A DNA stretch of 64,000 nucleotides from Phocoena phocoena (Eukaryota; Chordata; Mammalia; Artiodactyla; Phocoenidae), in contig NC_089220.1 of the NCBI RefSeq assembly GCF_963924675.1, positions 53,144,639-53,208,638 of the forward strand, read 5' to 3'. The notes under the pieces are model-generated. The model searched no databases, had not been told where the DNA came from, and saw only the letters and a program-made list of their open reading frames with translations. This document shows positions 47,831 through 61,800 of this stretch, in pieces. Both the position numbers and the translations under genes were made by a program. Each line of letters opens with the position of its first letter. Positions within the stretch are counted from its first letter, which is position 1.

Positions 47831-48226
47831 ATATTCTGATTTACATGCATATATGTATGTATATATATTTTATACCTATATATAAAGCATGCTAAATTCA
47901 TCTAAACTCTGGATGTGGGGATGAGCTAACTATGATTCAAAATCAAAATACACTAAAAAAAAAAAAAAGAATAAAATAAGACACCACTTAAATCAAGTGA
48001 TCAAAGTTAACATAACTAATTTTGCACTAATTTCAGTACAAACTAAAATTTTCTTTTGAAATCATGTTTTTTAATGTGATACACAGAGAAGTAGATGTGG
48101 TCGTCTATGTACTGTATATTCTATCAAAAATGTTTTACTTGAATCTAATCATAAATAATTTAACAAAACTATATTGAGGAACATTCTGCAGAAACTGAAA
48201 CAACTGGCCAGGACTCTTTAAAAAAT
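47831..48226. other. short AT-rich stretch, nothing recognised
   Basis: Includes a TA/TG-rich tract (about 47845-47885) and an A14 run near 47956. Confidence 0.5.
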
Positions 48227-48235
48227 GTCAGTGTC

Positions 48236-48441
48236 GGGCTTCCCTGGTGGCGCAGTGGTTGAGAGTCTGCCTGCCGATGTAGGGAACACGGGTTCGTGCC
48301 CCAGTCCGGGAAGATCCCACATGCCGCGGAGCGGCTGGGCCCGTGAGCCATGGCCACTGAGCCTGCACGTCCGGAGCCTGTGCTCCGCAACGGGAGAGGC
48401 CACAACACTGAGAGGCCTGCATACCGCAAGAAAAAAAAAAA
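48236..48441 (+). repeat. CHR-family SINE
   Basis: Near-consensus plus-strand copy. The TSD gtcagtgtc is at 48227-48235 and 48442-48450. Confidence 0.93.
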
Positions 48442-48450
48442 GTCAGTGTC

Positions 48451-48766
48451 ATGCAAATAAGGGCATACTTTTAGATTAAAGGAGACTATGAGGCGTGACT
48501 ACTAAATTAATTTTTTAATCCTTAATTATACTCTATTAAAAAAGAAAGGTAATGTGAAGAACATTATTGGACCAGGAAACCTTTAAAATGTATGTTAGAT
48601 AATATTGTTCAAAGTTAAATTTCTTGAGTGTGATGATCACACTGGAATTCTATAGGAGAAATTTTTCTTCTTGAGAGTTATATGCTGAAGTATTTAAGAG
48701 TGAACTATTATTAGGCCTGCTACTCACTACCAAATGGCTTAAAATAAAGCATCCATCTGTCTATCT
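48451..48766. other. intergenic stretch, nothing recognised
   Basis: AT-rich unique DNA. Confidence 0.5.
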
Positions 48767-49250
48767 GTATCAGTTAGCCTCTTCTGTGAACAAACCACCC
48801 AAAACTCAATGCCTTGGCTTAATATAACAATAACTTATTAACGTACAAATTTCTGATTGGCAACTGGAACAAGATTCAGATGGATAACTTTGCTCATTTT
48901 CCCTGGGCTCACTCATGATGTAGTCACCTGGCACTTCCTCTGGGAACAGATGATCTATGATCATCTTATTCACATGCCTGGTGGTCGTCAGCCTGTTGGC
49001 TGGAGCACCTTGATTCTCCTCTACTTGGCCTCTCTGAAGGATGGCTAGAGCATGTTTATATGGTAGTAGAATTCTACCAGGGGAGAGAGGAAACTTCAAA
49101 GTTTAGGTTCAGAACTCACACGGTATCACTTATACTGAATTCTATTGGTCAAAGCAAGACACAAGACCATCCCACATTCACGGGTTGGGAGACCAACCTC
49201 ATCTCTTGCAATGAGAAGCTGCAAACTTCTGTCACTGTTTTAAACTCACC
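48767..49250 (+). repeat. ancient mammalian interspersed repeat, family not assigned
   Basis: Begins 'tgtatcagttagcctcttct', then 'caaaccacccaaaactcaat', 'ctgggctcactcatgatgta' and 'ttctattggtcaaagcaaga'. This is the layout of a common mammalian repeat I recognise but cannot name with confidence. The short frames on both strands come from it. Confidence 0.5.
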
Positions 49251-49280
49251 ATACCATCTATTTATATTATCTAAATACTA

Positions 49281-49321
49281 TCTATCCATTCATCCATCCA
49301 TCCCTCTCTCCATCTATCCAT
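49281..49321. repeat. ATCC/ATCT tetranucleotide tract
   Basis: Impure run of tatc, catc and cate-like 4-bp units ('attcatccatccatccctct'). Confidence 0.8.
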
Positions 49322-52300
49322 AGACAAACCAAATATGCCCATTTTTAACAATTTGTCATTCTAAGTAGACTGGGTGTTTACTGTAAAGTTTTGTAGGACT
49401 GAAATTTTTTTAATTGTTGGGGAAAATTTTAAATGAAACACGATTCAAAAATCTTATCTCCCTGCATTATTTTTCTGCTTAATTCCCCCCCCCCCACTGA
49501 TACTCACATAAGAAAATCATTCAAGAGTTTTCCTAATTCTGGGGTTCTAGTGAATCCACGTATAAGAGGTCTTTCCATGTATAGGAAGATGTGAATTGCA
49601 TAAATGTAGTCTTCATTTTACTCTAATTAGTTGCCATGCAGGATAACCTTGTGGGTCAGTTTTCCTAAGATGGTTTTTAGAGTAATTTCTGTAATAATTT
49701 TGCTAATTTAGAATATAGCAAATAAACTATTTTCTATTCTGTAATTTGCTGTATCAGTAAGTTTCAGATAATCAATGAGCTTGTTCTTTTAGACCTCAGA
49801 GTAACTTTCTCTATATTTTCCTATAATAGATTTTTTTCAGATACTATTAAATTTAGTCCAAAGCCTTTGCAATTTAAATTTATTAACATCATGCACATTT
49901 CTCTCATGTATAAACTTAGACTTTCTATAACTGCAAAAGCAGAAATGTGGTCAGTACCAGATGAATTTCTACATACTTACCACTATTATTTTTCTTAACC
50001 ATTACTTGAAAATATTTATAATTTATATTTAACTCTGTGGCAGTTTGTACTCTGTCAATTTAGTTAAGCTACAACTGTTTTTCAGAATTCCATGTCCTAT
50101 ATGTTCTAGATTAGAGTTGGCAAAAATAAGAAATTGCTTGAGAATTGGAAAGCAGAAGTGAAGAAGCTGCTATTACACTTTGAAGGTCATTGGATTAGAC
50201 GCTGTGACAGACAGAAAAAAGCAGGTTCAATCTTGTTTTAGTCTTCTCTCTGCAAGCCTCGCTGATCAACCGCAATTAAAGCCCACCATCAGATGTCTGG
50301 CTGGAGACCTTAAAAAGTAGGAGTTATGCAATCTGGATAATTTGCCCTAGGCTTCTTCCTTCACTTCTCCTACGTTCCCATTTCATTTGGTAGCTGGACA
50401 TTACTGCCTTCCCAGAATCCCCTGAAATTCCTGACTTTGTGCCTATGTCAGTTATTTAGTAGTGCTGATTAGTGACCTTTCCCTGATCTCCCAAATCTCC
50501 CTTTCACACCCTTCCTTCTCTAGTCTCTTCCATAATTATGTAAGGTCTTACCCTCATAATTAATCCCTAATCCATAATTCTCATGGTAAATTTCTTCCTT
50601 GTTCAAATCCTATTGATAGTTATTTTATAAACAATAATTGAACATTTCAGAGTCTTACACAGTGTTGGTTTGTAAGGTGCCGCACAATATAAAATAAGGC
50701 AGTTGTTCTACTATTTTTTACCAGATTTACCAGATGTTCTAACATTTTTTACCAAATCTGGTTTTACCAGATTTCTTCAGAATATGATTATTCCCACTTT
50801 ATATTATTTATGTATGGAAATAATTGTAAACATTTCCTTTCCATAAGTCTAAGAAGTAATTCAGCAGTAAAATCATGTCATTTAATGAACTTTATTTCAA
50901 GTACAATATGGATTTGGAAACTTAACTTTGTAAGGCAAATAATTAGTTATGGAAATTTCTACTTGATAATTAGAAAAGAGTCAAAGTTCATTTTTACAAA
51001 GGCTTGATGATTCCTTTTATTTTAGATAACTTAAACAAAGGAAAATCTTTTGTTAACACTAATTCATTTTTTTTCCTTTGTGTACATTCCTTTGTGATTT
51101 TCAAGGTCATAGTTAATAAACAATGAACAATACTTTTATTTCACCAGGGAACATAATAAATCGTAGATTTACACTTAAAAGCAAAACCTCTGTCTTTAGT
51201 ATGGTGAGATTCAGCTTCCTTCTTTGTACTTCAATTCCCAGTTCTTCGTAGTTTCCTCTCCTATACAAGTATTCATTGTCACAGGGAAGAAGTCTTGTCA
51301 CATGCAGTGACAAATTGTTTCATTTATTTAAAATGGAGCCTTTGTATTTCACTTCATATGCTAATGTAAACATGTCTTTAATGATTAGGAAAAGATAAAA
51401 TCCTTAACTAGTAGGAGCAGAAATTTCTCAGTGTTCAAAGGCTTATAAGCAAACCACATACTGAGTTGCCAATCCAGCTGCCTGAACAACAATCCCCTTT
51501 TAATCAGTAAATCATTATGCCAATAACAACATCAACGACAAAAAAAGTTCAGTCTAGTTTCACAGCTTGCTTTGTACTTTCACAAAATTTATCCTGGAGG
51601 GAAGCCCACCATCCCACTGAATCAAAAATCCAGACTTTAGAAATCAAAAAAAGAGTTCTATTCTATCTCTGAATCAAGGTCCAAGCCATGTTGCTTACGA
51701 ATTTGCTAATCATGATTGTCAGACGTGCCTTTGGCATTGTATCTTGTCAAATGGTTGCTCTCCAAATATCATCAATACAACCTGTTAATATGACAAAGCT
51801 GCCTAGAGTTTACTACTTACTGTGGTAAGGGAGAATACCACCTTACAAGGCTTCGGCAGTGTCTTGGAGGGGGATACATAAGGCAAGAAGGTGCAGTAAT
51901 CACAATTAGTTTTGGTGTCCCTTGGTTTATAAGCTACTTTCGTCAGTCTGAAATGCACCACTTGAGTTTTTTTTCAAGAAGATTCCGGGAATAATAGTCT
52001 CCATATGCCAAGATACAGTATAAAAGAAGTAAAGCCTTGCCTAGATTGACATCCTTCCACTTACCCTTAAATACCTTCTGCTACATCCTTCCAGATCTTT
52101 AGCTTCTGAAGGTAACCAGGCTGTTCTATGTCTGTTCCAAAGACCATCCCAGATCTGGGGAGAAAAGAATAAAGTGTCAAAGTTACTTTTTTTTTTAAAT
52201 CAAACAAAATCACCATTGCTTTAGAGTGATAGATTGTGGCCAAGGAGAATTCAGCAGTGGATGAATTCCTAATTGCCCTTTCATACCTACCTGAAGAGCC

Positions 52301-53481
52301 ATCTCCTCTAGGAAATTTTGGATCCTTCACCTTGAATTAGGAATTCCTCCTATGTTCTCTCATGGGATTTGTCATTATCCAGCATCAAATTTTATTTTTA
52401 TAACCATAAGTATATTTCTTCATATCCCTTACCAGTCTGTTAGTCCTTAAAAGTAAAACATGCCTAATAAGGCTCAGTATCCACAATGTCAAGAAATGCT
52501 TCTTGAATAAATGAATGAGGTAATTCTTACTGATATGTGAAATACTAATCGTCTCCTAAGAAACCTGATAATGAAAATACTTCTGTTAACTGGAAAGGGG
52601 GAAGTTATATCCACATATTTCCAGATAGTTTAGATTATTGCGTTCATCTTAATGGGACTGTAAAAAGCATGATCACATGTCAAATTTTTAATCACTTATT
52701 ATTTAAGAATCAGCAGAAAGACAAGATAGCATTTAAGGACATGGGACTGATGAATCCGATGGGAGAAAAGAATCCTGAATTTAAAATATCAAGTTAGAAA
52801 TAAAACCGATGACCTTTTTATAACAGAACCAAGACCTTAGGGTAGTTACTTTTTCAAAAAGTAAAAAAAAAAAAAAAAAAAAAAAATCACAGCTTAGAGG
52901 TTTTTACAAATTAACCTCAAAAGTTAAATGGCACTACATACAAGATTTAGACCTTTATCACTGTTACTCAAACAAGAATACATTCTCTTATAGAACTGGA
53001 AAACTACAAGGTGGCCTTATTAGAAAACCCTCTAGAACAATGGTACACATTGTTCCTCTCTGTGAACCATTACCAGTCTGCTACAAGGTATAGAGCTTAC
53101 ACCAGAATGTAAATCACTTATATTTCTAAGATGACTATCTTTGTTCAGCTGACATTTTCTTTCCAGCAAGACTTTCTTAATAAAGATTTACATTCTGGCT
53201 CAAGCTCCTTATCCCAATGGGAACCAAAGACTTCATGGACCAGCTGATCACATCATAGAGATGAAAGATCTTTTTCATTGTCTTGCTTATTCCAAGTCTG
53301 AGTATGCTTCTGCAAGTTTTCTTACTTTTTTCTTGGAGAGTGAATGTGAATAAAGAACTTAATTAGACCTCAAATTACTTGATGGTGACTTTTAAATAGA
53401 AGCAAACTAAAACAAAACTGTACCATAATCTTTTTTTTTCTTAAGAATAATTTGAGTTCTTCAAAAGAAATCCAAAACTAT
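49322..53481. other. long intergenic stretch, no gene recognised
   Basis: The longest part of the window with little recognisable repeat. It contains a C11 run (49485-49495), a small direct/inverted repeat cluster built on tttaccagatt (50711-50775), and an A24 run (52863-52886). About 51590-51990 has the composition of a decayed LTR, unassigned. Open frames (51313-51113 minus, 52330-52067 minus) resemble no protein. Confidence 0.5.
52863..52886. repeat. A24 homopolymer
   Basis: 24 consecutive A with no adjoining SINE or L1 body recognised. Confidence 0.9.
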
Positions 53482-53898
53482 TGTAATGGAATGAATAGTA
53501 GCCCCCACAAAACATATATCCATGTCCCAGTCCCCTAGAGTAACCTGTTAACGGTAACTTGTTCGTAAAAAGCACCTTTGCAGATGTAATTAGGGTAAGG
53601 ATCTGAGGTGAGGATATCATCCTATATTATGCTGGTGGCTCCTAAATCCAATGACAAGTGTCCTTATAAGAGACACAGAAGAGAAGGCAATGTGAAAACA
53701 GTGGCAGAGATTGGAGATTTGCCTCAAGTCAAGGAAGCTGTCAACCACCAGAAGCTGGAAAAAGCAAGGAACAGATCTGACCCTTTTGGATTTCAGACTC
53801 CTAGACTCCAGAAATGTGAGAGAATAAATTTTTATTATTTAAAGCCACAGATTACATGGTATTTTGTCACAGAAACCTCAGAAAATAAACTAGTTTCA
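53482..53898 (+). repeat. solo ERVL-MaLR LTR (MLT1-like)
   Basis: Plus-strand MLT1-type LTR: 'tgtaatggaatgaatagtag' start, 'tttgcagatgtaattagggt', 'gtccttataagagacacaga', 'cagactcctagactccagaa' and the polyadenylation segment 'gagagaataaatttttatta'. A 102-residue frame (53608-53916) lies inside it and is not a gene. Confidence 0.8.
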
Positions 53899-56800
53899 CA
53901 TATTTTGTGGAATTGAAACTCTGTGTAAATCAACAAGAGATATTAACACTAGCCATGTTTAGACAACTGCCCCCAGTAGTATAAAAGACATGTTGTCTTT
54001 GTGATTTATGTCCTATTAAGATCCCTTAAATAAACCTCAGTTTTACTTTTATAACTAACTCATTTGTCTTATGGTTACATTAATTTGTGACTGCTGCTCA
54101 GAGAATATTTCTATTATTATGGTTTCTCATACCGAAATGAAAACACTAAGAACCATCAGCACTGACCAGACTGAAACCTGATAAGTTACCTTGAATCATA
54201 TAAAGTTCCCAATATTTGTAGTTTAAAAATAGTTGCACATTGGCATTTTCATATGGTTCAGATTTAATGCTCAGTAGGATTTATTCAAGGGAAAAAATAA
54301 AACATGGTCTGTAAATACTTGATATTTTGATGATTATTCTCTTCCTTTAATGGGTTTTGTCAAGACTCTTCAGTGGTTTAGACTACAATCCTTCGACAGT
54401 GACAGTATCTTCTATGAATAAATCATACACTTCACAACACACTACACAGAGGAGAAACAGAGCAACAGATAAAATAAGCTACAGAACCATTAGAGATGCC
54501 TGTTCTTGTTCATAAGTGCTCATCACTGGCTGATTTAATTTTCTCTTGGCCAAAATGCTCCTTATTCTGGTGATGTTCTGAAATAAAATCATAAACATTG
54601 ATGCATGTTCAAACAAAAGTGAGGTCTGGTTCATTAAAAAGTGCTTACCAGCTGACAACATACACTCAGCTGGTTGTTTTATATATGATTCAGAGGCAAG
54701 ATATAAACATGAATCATAGAAGGAAAACAACTTGAGATAGTTATCTTCTGGAACACCAAAACACTGCCATCCACAGGCCATTTTCAAAGATTTTTCTGCC
54801 TACTATGTGTAACTCAAATAGAGATTTCTTTTATCTCAAATTTTAGAAATTCTAGCCACTAATGGAAATCCCCATTTTATAAAATAAAAAACTTATACCA
54901 TAATAAGGCAGTTTGAGAATTTGAACAATACAAGAATTTTTGTAGCTAAACTATTTCACATATTACATTGATCTGATTTTTTTCAAATAGTATTGATTTA
55001 AATTTTTTTTGGATTTACAAATGTAGATAAATTATAAAGTGTTTGCCAAACTTATTTAACTCTGGAATTCATGTCTCAATATACAGCTAGAGGAATTTGA
55101 TAAAACACACTTTGGATAGTAACTATAATATTGAAAGATGTATATCAAGAAATTAAGTGGGTGGTTTTGTTCTTTGAAAAAGGGAAATTATACCAGGATG
55201 CAGAAGATATCAAAGAATGATTAATAGATGAATAGCCTAACCCCAAATAGGAATATAAAATCAGCAGTCTAAAATGGCAAGGAAAGTTAAAAAATGAATG
55301 GAAACTATAGTACCACTAACTATTATTTGGTATTTTATGGTGATCTCAATGAGTTTCTGTACACTCATCAACTGAAATTATTTATTATGGGTTTCTGATT
55401 TTTTTAAACTCAACTCATTCAATTTAATTGTATGAGACAATTAGTAGGGGTATTCAGAGATTGTCATGTCTAAAAATTACTGCTGACGTATCTAATTGAA
55501 AAATAGAAAGCAATGTGTTTTGCTTGGAGAAAAGAAAATACTTTCCGTGCAAAATCTAGAAGCCAAGAAAAAAACCTAATATATTATCTTCCCAAGTTAA
55601 TCACCCATGGTACTTCATCTGTAATACTCTGACACTCTTATTTTTCTTCAGTTACCATGGATGGATATCTATGTACATGTTAAACCTCCCTTACTAGATT
55701 ATAAGTGCCTTCAGATAAAAAAAATTTTTTGTGTGCATGTTTATATGCACACACATCTCAAATTTTAAAATGATATATGCATAAATACAGAGATGGGGGA
55801 TAAATAAAACTTGTAATACCCTTATCTGGAAAAATACCCTGCTGCTAAAACTGCTGCTATATATCTTTTCTGTCTTTATATATATATTTCTTTTAGAAAA
55901 ATTAAGTGTTATATATGCTATTTTTGTATCACTCAGATCTCATCTTCCCTGAAAAAACAAGATTAATATATGTCTTTACTGCTTTGTTTCTCCTATAAAC
56001 TGCTGTTTAATAATTAAGATCACTCACTGATTATTTAGAAATATATTTAACCCAAGAATACCACCCATTGGTCATACAAGGAAGATGATATGAAGAGGAA
56101 AATTTTCTGTCCTTAGGTAGTATTTTAGACTTTCCCAATTAAAACAACAAAGCATGCAGAAAATAACTGCTCTGCCTTTAAAATGCTTTTGTAGAAATAG
56201 ATAAAAATTATTTTCTAATCTTAAGGGGAAAGAATCCCCTCAAAAAACATTTTTTGTTTAAATATCTAGAATGTCCTCAAACATCATAAAATATTCTATC
56301 TGATTAGTAAAATAAATTGTGAGAATGAGAAAGACCTTGCTACTACTGGGAAAGGGATTGCAGAGGAGCAGTCTGGTCCAATTAGTAGAATTACACCAAA
56401 ATGAAAATGAAGCCAGCCTAAGCATTAAGAAAACAGTGACTAAAGACTCCCCTTTTCTCAGTGAGAGGAACTGCATATAAAATCAACTTCAGATGGGACT
56501 GGGGCTTCTTTCCAATGACAGAAATAGTACAAAATCTCATGACTCCCCAGTCGCCATATTCTAGGTAACTGCCTTTCCAGATGACTCCTTAAGTGTCTAA
56601 TCCTCCAAGTCCAGAGGCCTAGTGTCAAGTATTCTGCATATTCCCCAATGACAAGACTGCTTTTTCACATATGTCTTATAAAAACTTAGACTAGCAGAAA
56701 AGTAATGTCCTTCACTGGAGAACATATCCACAATGTAGGCCCAGGTAATCCAAGCTTATCACAAACACAAACAAAACTTTAGTTTTAGTAAGAATACAAG

Positions 56801-57120
56801 GTAGCTTTGTCATTTCTCCAGCACTCAGTACCAAAACAACACAACTCTCAATCTAATCATTGTCTCTCATGATTAGCATCATTTAGGTGCCAAATGAGTC
56901 TCCTCATGTTTTGTCCTCTGTTCTTGGAACAAAGGCAACTAGTCCAAATGCAGTTGAGTTTGGTGTGAGCAACCTTCTACAGAGTAGCAAAACAGTAACC
57001 CATGCTGGAGACATATCAGGGTGAAAGGAGATTTAATCAAAGAGTGTTTAAAAAGAGAAAGGCAAATTAATTAATTTTAAAATCTTCTATTTCAGAGAGC
57101 TAATACAATTGATTTTTGTA
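53899..57120. other. long intergenic stretch, no gene recognised
   Basis: AT-rich DNA with no recognised exon. A 102-residue minus-strand frame (54787-54479) is open but has no known domain and no start or poly-A context. Confidence 0.5.
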
Positions 57121-57140
57121 TAAAGAACTATCTCCCAATG

Positions 57141-58088
57141 GGAAACAGCAAAAGCAGTTGAAAGAGGGGAATTTATAGTGATACAAACTTAGGAAACAAG
57201 AAAAATCTCAAATAAACAAACTTACCTTACAACTAAAGGAACTAGGGGGAAAAAAGAACAAAACCCAAAGTTAATGAAAGGAAAGAAATCATAAAGATCA
57301 GAACAGAAATAAATGAAATAGAGACTAAAAAAAAAAAAAAATCAAAAAAAAAAAAAATCAGTGAAACTAAGAGCTGTTTGTTTTGAAAAGGTAGACAAAA
57401 CAAAAAATTTTAGCCAGACTCATCAAGAAAAAGAGAGGGCCCAAATCAATAAAATCAGAAATGAGTTTCCTCAAAAAACTGAACATAGAACTACATATGA
57501 CCCACCAATTCTACTCCTGGGTATATATCCAAAGAAAATGGAAACACTAATTCGAAAAGATACATACACCCCAATGTTCATAGCAGTATTATTTACAGTT
57601 GCCAAGATATGGAAGCAACCTGTGCCCATCAACAGGTGAATGAATAAAGAAGAGGTAGTATATGTATATACTAAGTAATACTATTCAGCCATAAAAAAGA
57701 ATGAAATTTTGCCGTTTACAACAGCGTGAATGGATTTGGAGGGAACTGTGCTTAGTAAAATAAGTCAGACAGTGAGAGACAAATACTGGTGTTATCACTT
57801 ATATGTGGAATCTAAAAAATAAAACTGGTGAATATAACAAGAAAGAAACAGATTCATAGATATACAAAAAAAAATTAGTTGTTAGTTGTGGAGAGAAGGA
57901 AGGGCATAGGGAAAAGATAAAAGTAGAGGATTATGAGGTACAAACACCAGGATATATTGTACGATATAGGGAATATAGCCAATATTTTATAATAATTTTA
58001 ATAGAGTATAATCTTTTAGAGTGATTTGTGAATCACCATGATGTACCCGACACTTATACAATATTGCAAATCAACTATACCTCAAAAA
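57141..58088 (+). mobile_element. LINE-1, old, 5'-truncated and internally deleted
   Basis: Starts in the linker after the endonuclease, runs to 'atcaagaaaaagagagggcc' (57421), and at about 57478 jumps to the ORF2 tail ('gtatatatccaaagaaaatg', 57522), so most of the polymerase is missing. The 3' UTR ends 'ctatacctcaaaaa'. The TSD taaagaactatc..ccca is at 57121-57140 and 58089-58110 (imperfect). A 92-residue frame (57361-57639) spans the deletion. Confidence 0.88.
57327..57357. repeat. double A-run within L1
   Basis: Two runs of 14 to 15 A separated by 'tc', inside the L1 ORF2 remnant. Confidence 0.85.
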
Positions 58089-58110
58089 TAAAGAACTATC
58101 ACCCAGTATG

Positions 58111-58435
58111 ATCATTCATTGACTTGCTGCTCTTTGGTTTCCTATTCATTGTAGTTATTCATAAATTAATGTGCAATCACAAGAGCTGCACCTAGAAAGT
58201 GAACAATAAATACTTTATAATATTACATACATTACTCTTAAATTTGAATACATGTAGCTTGAGACATTGGTAATTATATAGACTTCAAATATTAAAATTT
58301 AATATTTATTAAATATCAAAATTTAATTTTTATGTACAAAAATGTAAAAATTTTCAATTTTATTTAAATGTTTAATTATAATTTAAAATCAGTTAATTAT
58401 AATTATATTTAACTGTTTTAATAGGCAATTTTTTA
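58111..58435. other. AT-rich spacer
   Basis: Nearly pure A/T at 58280-58430, forming the target of the L1 that follows. No gene seen. Confidence 0.6.
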
Positions 58436-58828
58436 ATTTAATTTTATTTTTGTTTTGTTTTTAAACATCTTTATTGGGGTATAATTGCTTTACAATGGTG
58501 TGTTAGTTTCTGCTTTATAACAAAGTGAATAAGTTATACATATACATATGTTCCCATATGTCTTCCCTCTTGCGTCTCCCTCCCTCCCACTCTCCCTATC
58601 CCACCCCTCCAGGCTGTCACAAATCACCGAGCTAATATCCCTGTGCCTTGCGGCTGCTTCCCCCTAGCTATCTACCTTACTACGTTTGTTAGTGTGTATA
58701 TGTCCATGACTCTCTCTCGCCCTGTCAAGGCTCACCCTTCCCCCTCCCCATATCCTCAAGTCCGTTCTCCAGTAGGTCTGCATCTTTATTCCTGTCTTAC
58801 CCCTAGGTTCTTCATGACATTTTTTTCC

Positions 58829-61800
58829 TTAAATTCCATATATATGTGTTAGCATACAGTATTTGTCTTTTTCTTTCTGACTTACCTCACTATGTATGAC
58901 AGACTCTAGGTCTATCCATCTCATTACAAATAGCTCAATTTCATTTCTTTTTAAGGCTGAGTAATATTCCATTGTATATATGTGCCACATCTTCTTTATC
59001 CATTCATCCGATGATGGGCGCTTAGGTTGTTTCCATCTCCGGGCTATTGTAAATAGAGCTGCAATGAACATTTTGGTACATGACTCTTTTTGAATTTTGG
59101 TTTTCTCAGGGTATATGCCCAGGAGTGGGATTGCTGGGTCATATGGTAATTCTATTTGTAGTTTTTTAAGGAACCTCCATACTGTTCTCCATAGTGGCTG
59201 AACCAATTCACATTCCCACCAACAGTGCAAGAGTGTTCCTTTTCTCCACACCCTCTCCAGCATTTATTGTTCCTAGATTTTTTGATGATGGCCATTCTCA
59301 CTGGTGTGAGTTGATATCTCATTGTAGTTTTGATTTGCATTTCTCTAATGATTAATGATGTTGAGCATTCTTTCATGTGTTTGTTGGCATTCTGTATATC
59401 TTCTTTGGAGAAATGTCTATTTAGGTCTTCTGCCCATTTTTGGATTGGGTTGTTTGTTTTTTTGTTATTGAGCTGCATGAGCTGCTTGTAAATTTTGGAG
59501 ATTAATCCTTTGTCAGTTGCTTCATTTGCAAATATTTTCTCCCATTCTGAGTGTTGTCTTTTCATCTTGTTTATGGTTTCCTTTGCTGTGCAAAAGCTGT
59601 GAAGTTACATTAGGTCCCATTTGTTTATTTTTGTTTTTATTTCCATTACTCTAGGAGGTGGGTCAGAAAGGATCTTGCTGTGATTTATGTCATAGAGTGT
59701 TCTGCCTATGTTTTCCTCTAAGAGTTTCATAGTTTCTGGCCTTACATTTACGTCTTTAGTCCATTTTGAGCTTATTTTTGTGTATGGTGTTAGGGAGTGA
59801 TCTAATCTCATACTTTTACATGTACCTGTCCAGTTTTCCCAGCACCACTTATTGAAGAGGCTGTCCTTTCTCCACTGTACATTGCTGCCACCTTTATCAA
59901 AGATAAGGTGTCCATATGTGCGTGGGTTTATCTCTGGGCTTTCTATCCTGTTCCATTGATCTATCTTTCTGTTTTTGTGCCAGTACCATACTGTCTTGAT
60001 TACTGTAGCTTTGTAGTATAGTCTGAAGCCAGGGAGCCTGATTCCTCCAGCTCCTTTTTTCATTCTCAAGATTGCTTTGGCTATTCGGGGTCTTTTGTGT
60101 TTCCATAAAAATTGCGAAATATTTTGTTCTAGTTCTGTGAAAAATGCCAGTGGTAGTTTGATAGGGATTGCATTGAATCTGTAGATTGCTTTGGGTAGTA
60201 GAGTCATTTTCACAATGTTGATTCTTCCCATCCAAGAACATGGTATATCTCTCCATCTATTTGTATCATCTTTAATTTCTTTCATAAGTGTCTTATAATT
60301 TTCTGCATACAGGTCTTTCATCTCCTTAGGTAGGTTTATTCCTAGATATTTTATTCTTTTTGTTGCAATGGTAAATGGGAGTGTTTTCTTGATTTCACTT
60401 TCAGATTTTTCATCATTAGTATATAGGAATGCCAGAGATTTCTGTGCATTAATTTTGTATCCTGCTACTTTACCAAATTCATTGATTAGCTCTAGTAGTT
60501 TTCTGGTGGCATCTTTAGGATTCTGTATGTATAGTATCATGTCATCTGCAAACAGTGACAGCTTTACTTCTTCTTTCCTGATTTGGATTCCTTTTATTTC
60601 CTTTTCTTCTCTGATTGCTGTGGCTAAAACTTCCAAAACTATGTTGAATAAGAGTGGTGAGAGTGGGCAACCTTGTCTTGTTCCTGATCTTAGTGGAAAT
60701 GCTTTCAGTTTTTCACCATTGAGGATGATGTTTGCTGTGGGCTTGTCATATATGGCCTTTATTATGTTGAGGAAAGTTCCCTCTATGTCTACTTTCTGCA
60801 GGGTTTTTATCAAAAATGGGTGTTGAATTTTGTCGAAAGCTTTCTCTGCATCTATTGAGATGATCATATGGTTTTTCTCCTTCAATTTGTTAATATGGTT
60901 TATCACATTGATAGATTTGCGTATATTGAAGAATCCTTGCATTCCTGGAATAAACCCCACTTGATCATGGTGTATGATCCTTTTAATGTGCTGTTGGATT
61001 CTCTTTGCTAGTATTTTGTTGAGGATTTTTGCATCTATGTTCATCAGTGATATTGGCCTTTAGTTTTCTTTCTTTGTGACATCCTTGTCTGGTTTTGGTA
61101 TCAAGGTGATGGTGGCCTCGTAGAAGGAATTTGGGAGTGTTCCTCCCTCTGCTATATTTTGGAAGAGTTCGAGAAGGATAGGTGTTAGCTCTTCTCTAAA
61201 CATTTGATAGAATTCACCTGTGAAGCCATCTGGTCCTGGGCTTTTGTTTGTTGGAAGATTTTTAATCACAGTTTCAATTTCAGTGCTTGTGATTGGTCTG
61301 TTCATATTTTCTATTTCTTCCTGATTCAGTCTTGGCAGGTTGTGCATTTCTAAGAACTTGTCCATTTCTTCCAGATTGTCCATTTTATTGGCATAGTGTT
61401 CCTTGTAGTAATCTCTCATGATTTTATTTCTGCAGTGTCAGTTGTTACTTCTCCTTTTTCATTTCTAATTCTATTGATTTGAGTCTTCTCCCTTTTTTCC
61501 TTGATGAGTCTGGCTAGTGGTTTATCTATTTTGTTTATCTTCTCAAAGAACCAGCTTTTAGTTTTATTGATCTTTGCTATTGTTTCCTTCACTTCTTTTT
61601 CATTTATTTCTGATCTGATTTTTATGATTTCTTTCCTTCTGCTAGCTTTGGGGTTTTTTCGTTCTTCTTTCTCTAATTGCTTGAGGTGCAAGGTTAGGTT
61701 GTTTATTCGAGATGTTTCCTGCTTCTTAAGGTGGGCTTGTATTGCTATAAACTTCCCCCTTAGAACTGCATTTGCTGCATCCCATAGGTTTTGGGTCGTT

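Noticed and set aside
54479..54787. 102-residue minus-strand frame
   Set aside because: No recognisable motif, no supporting context; length is within chance for this much sequence.
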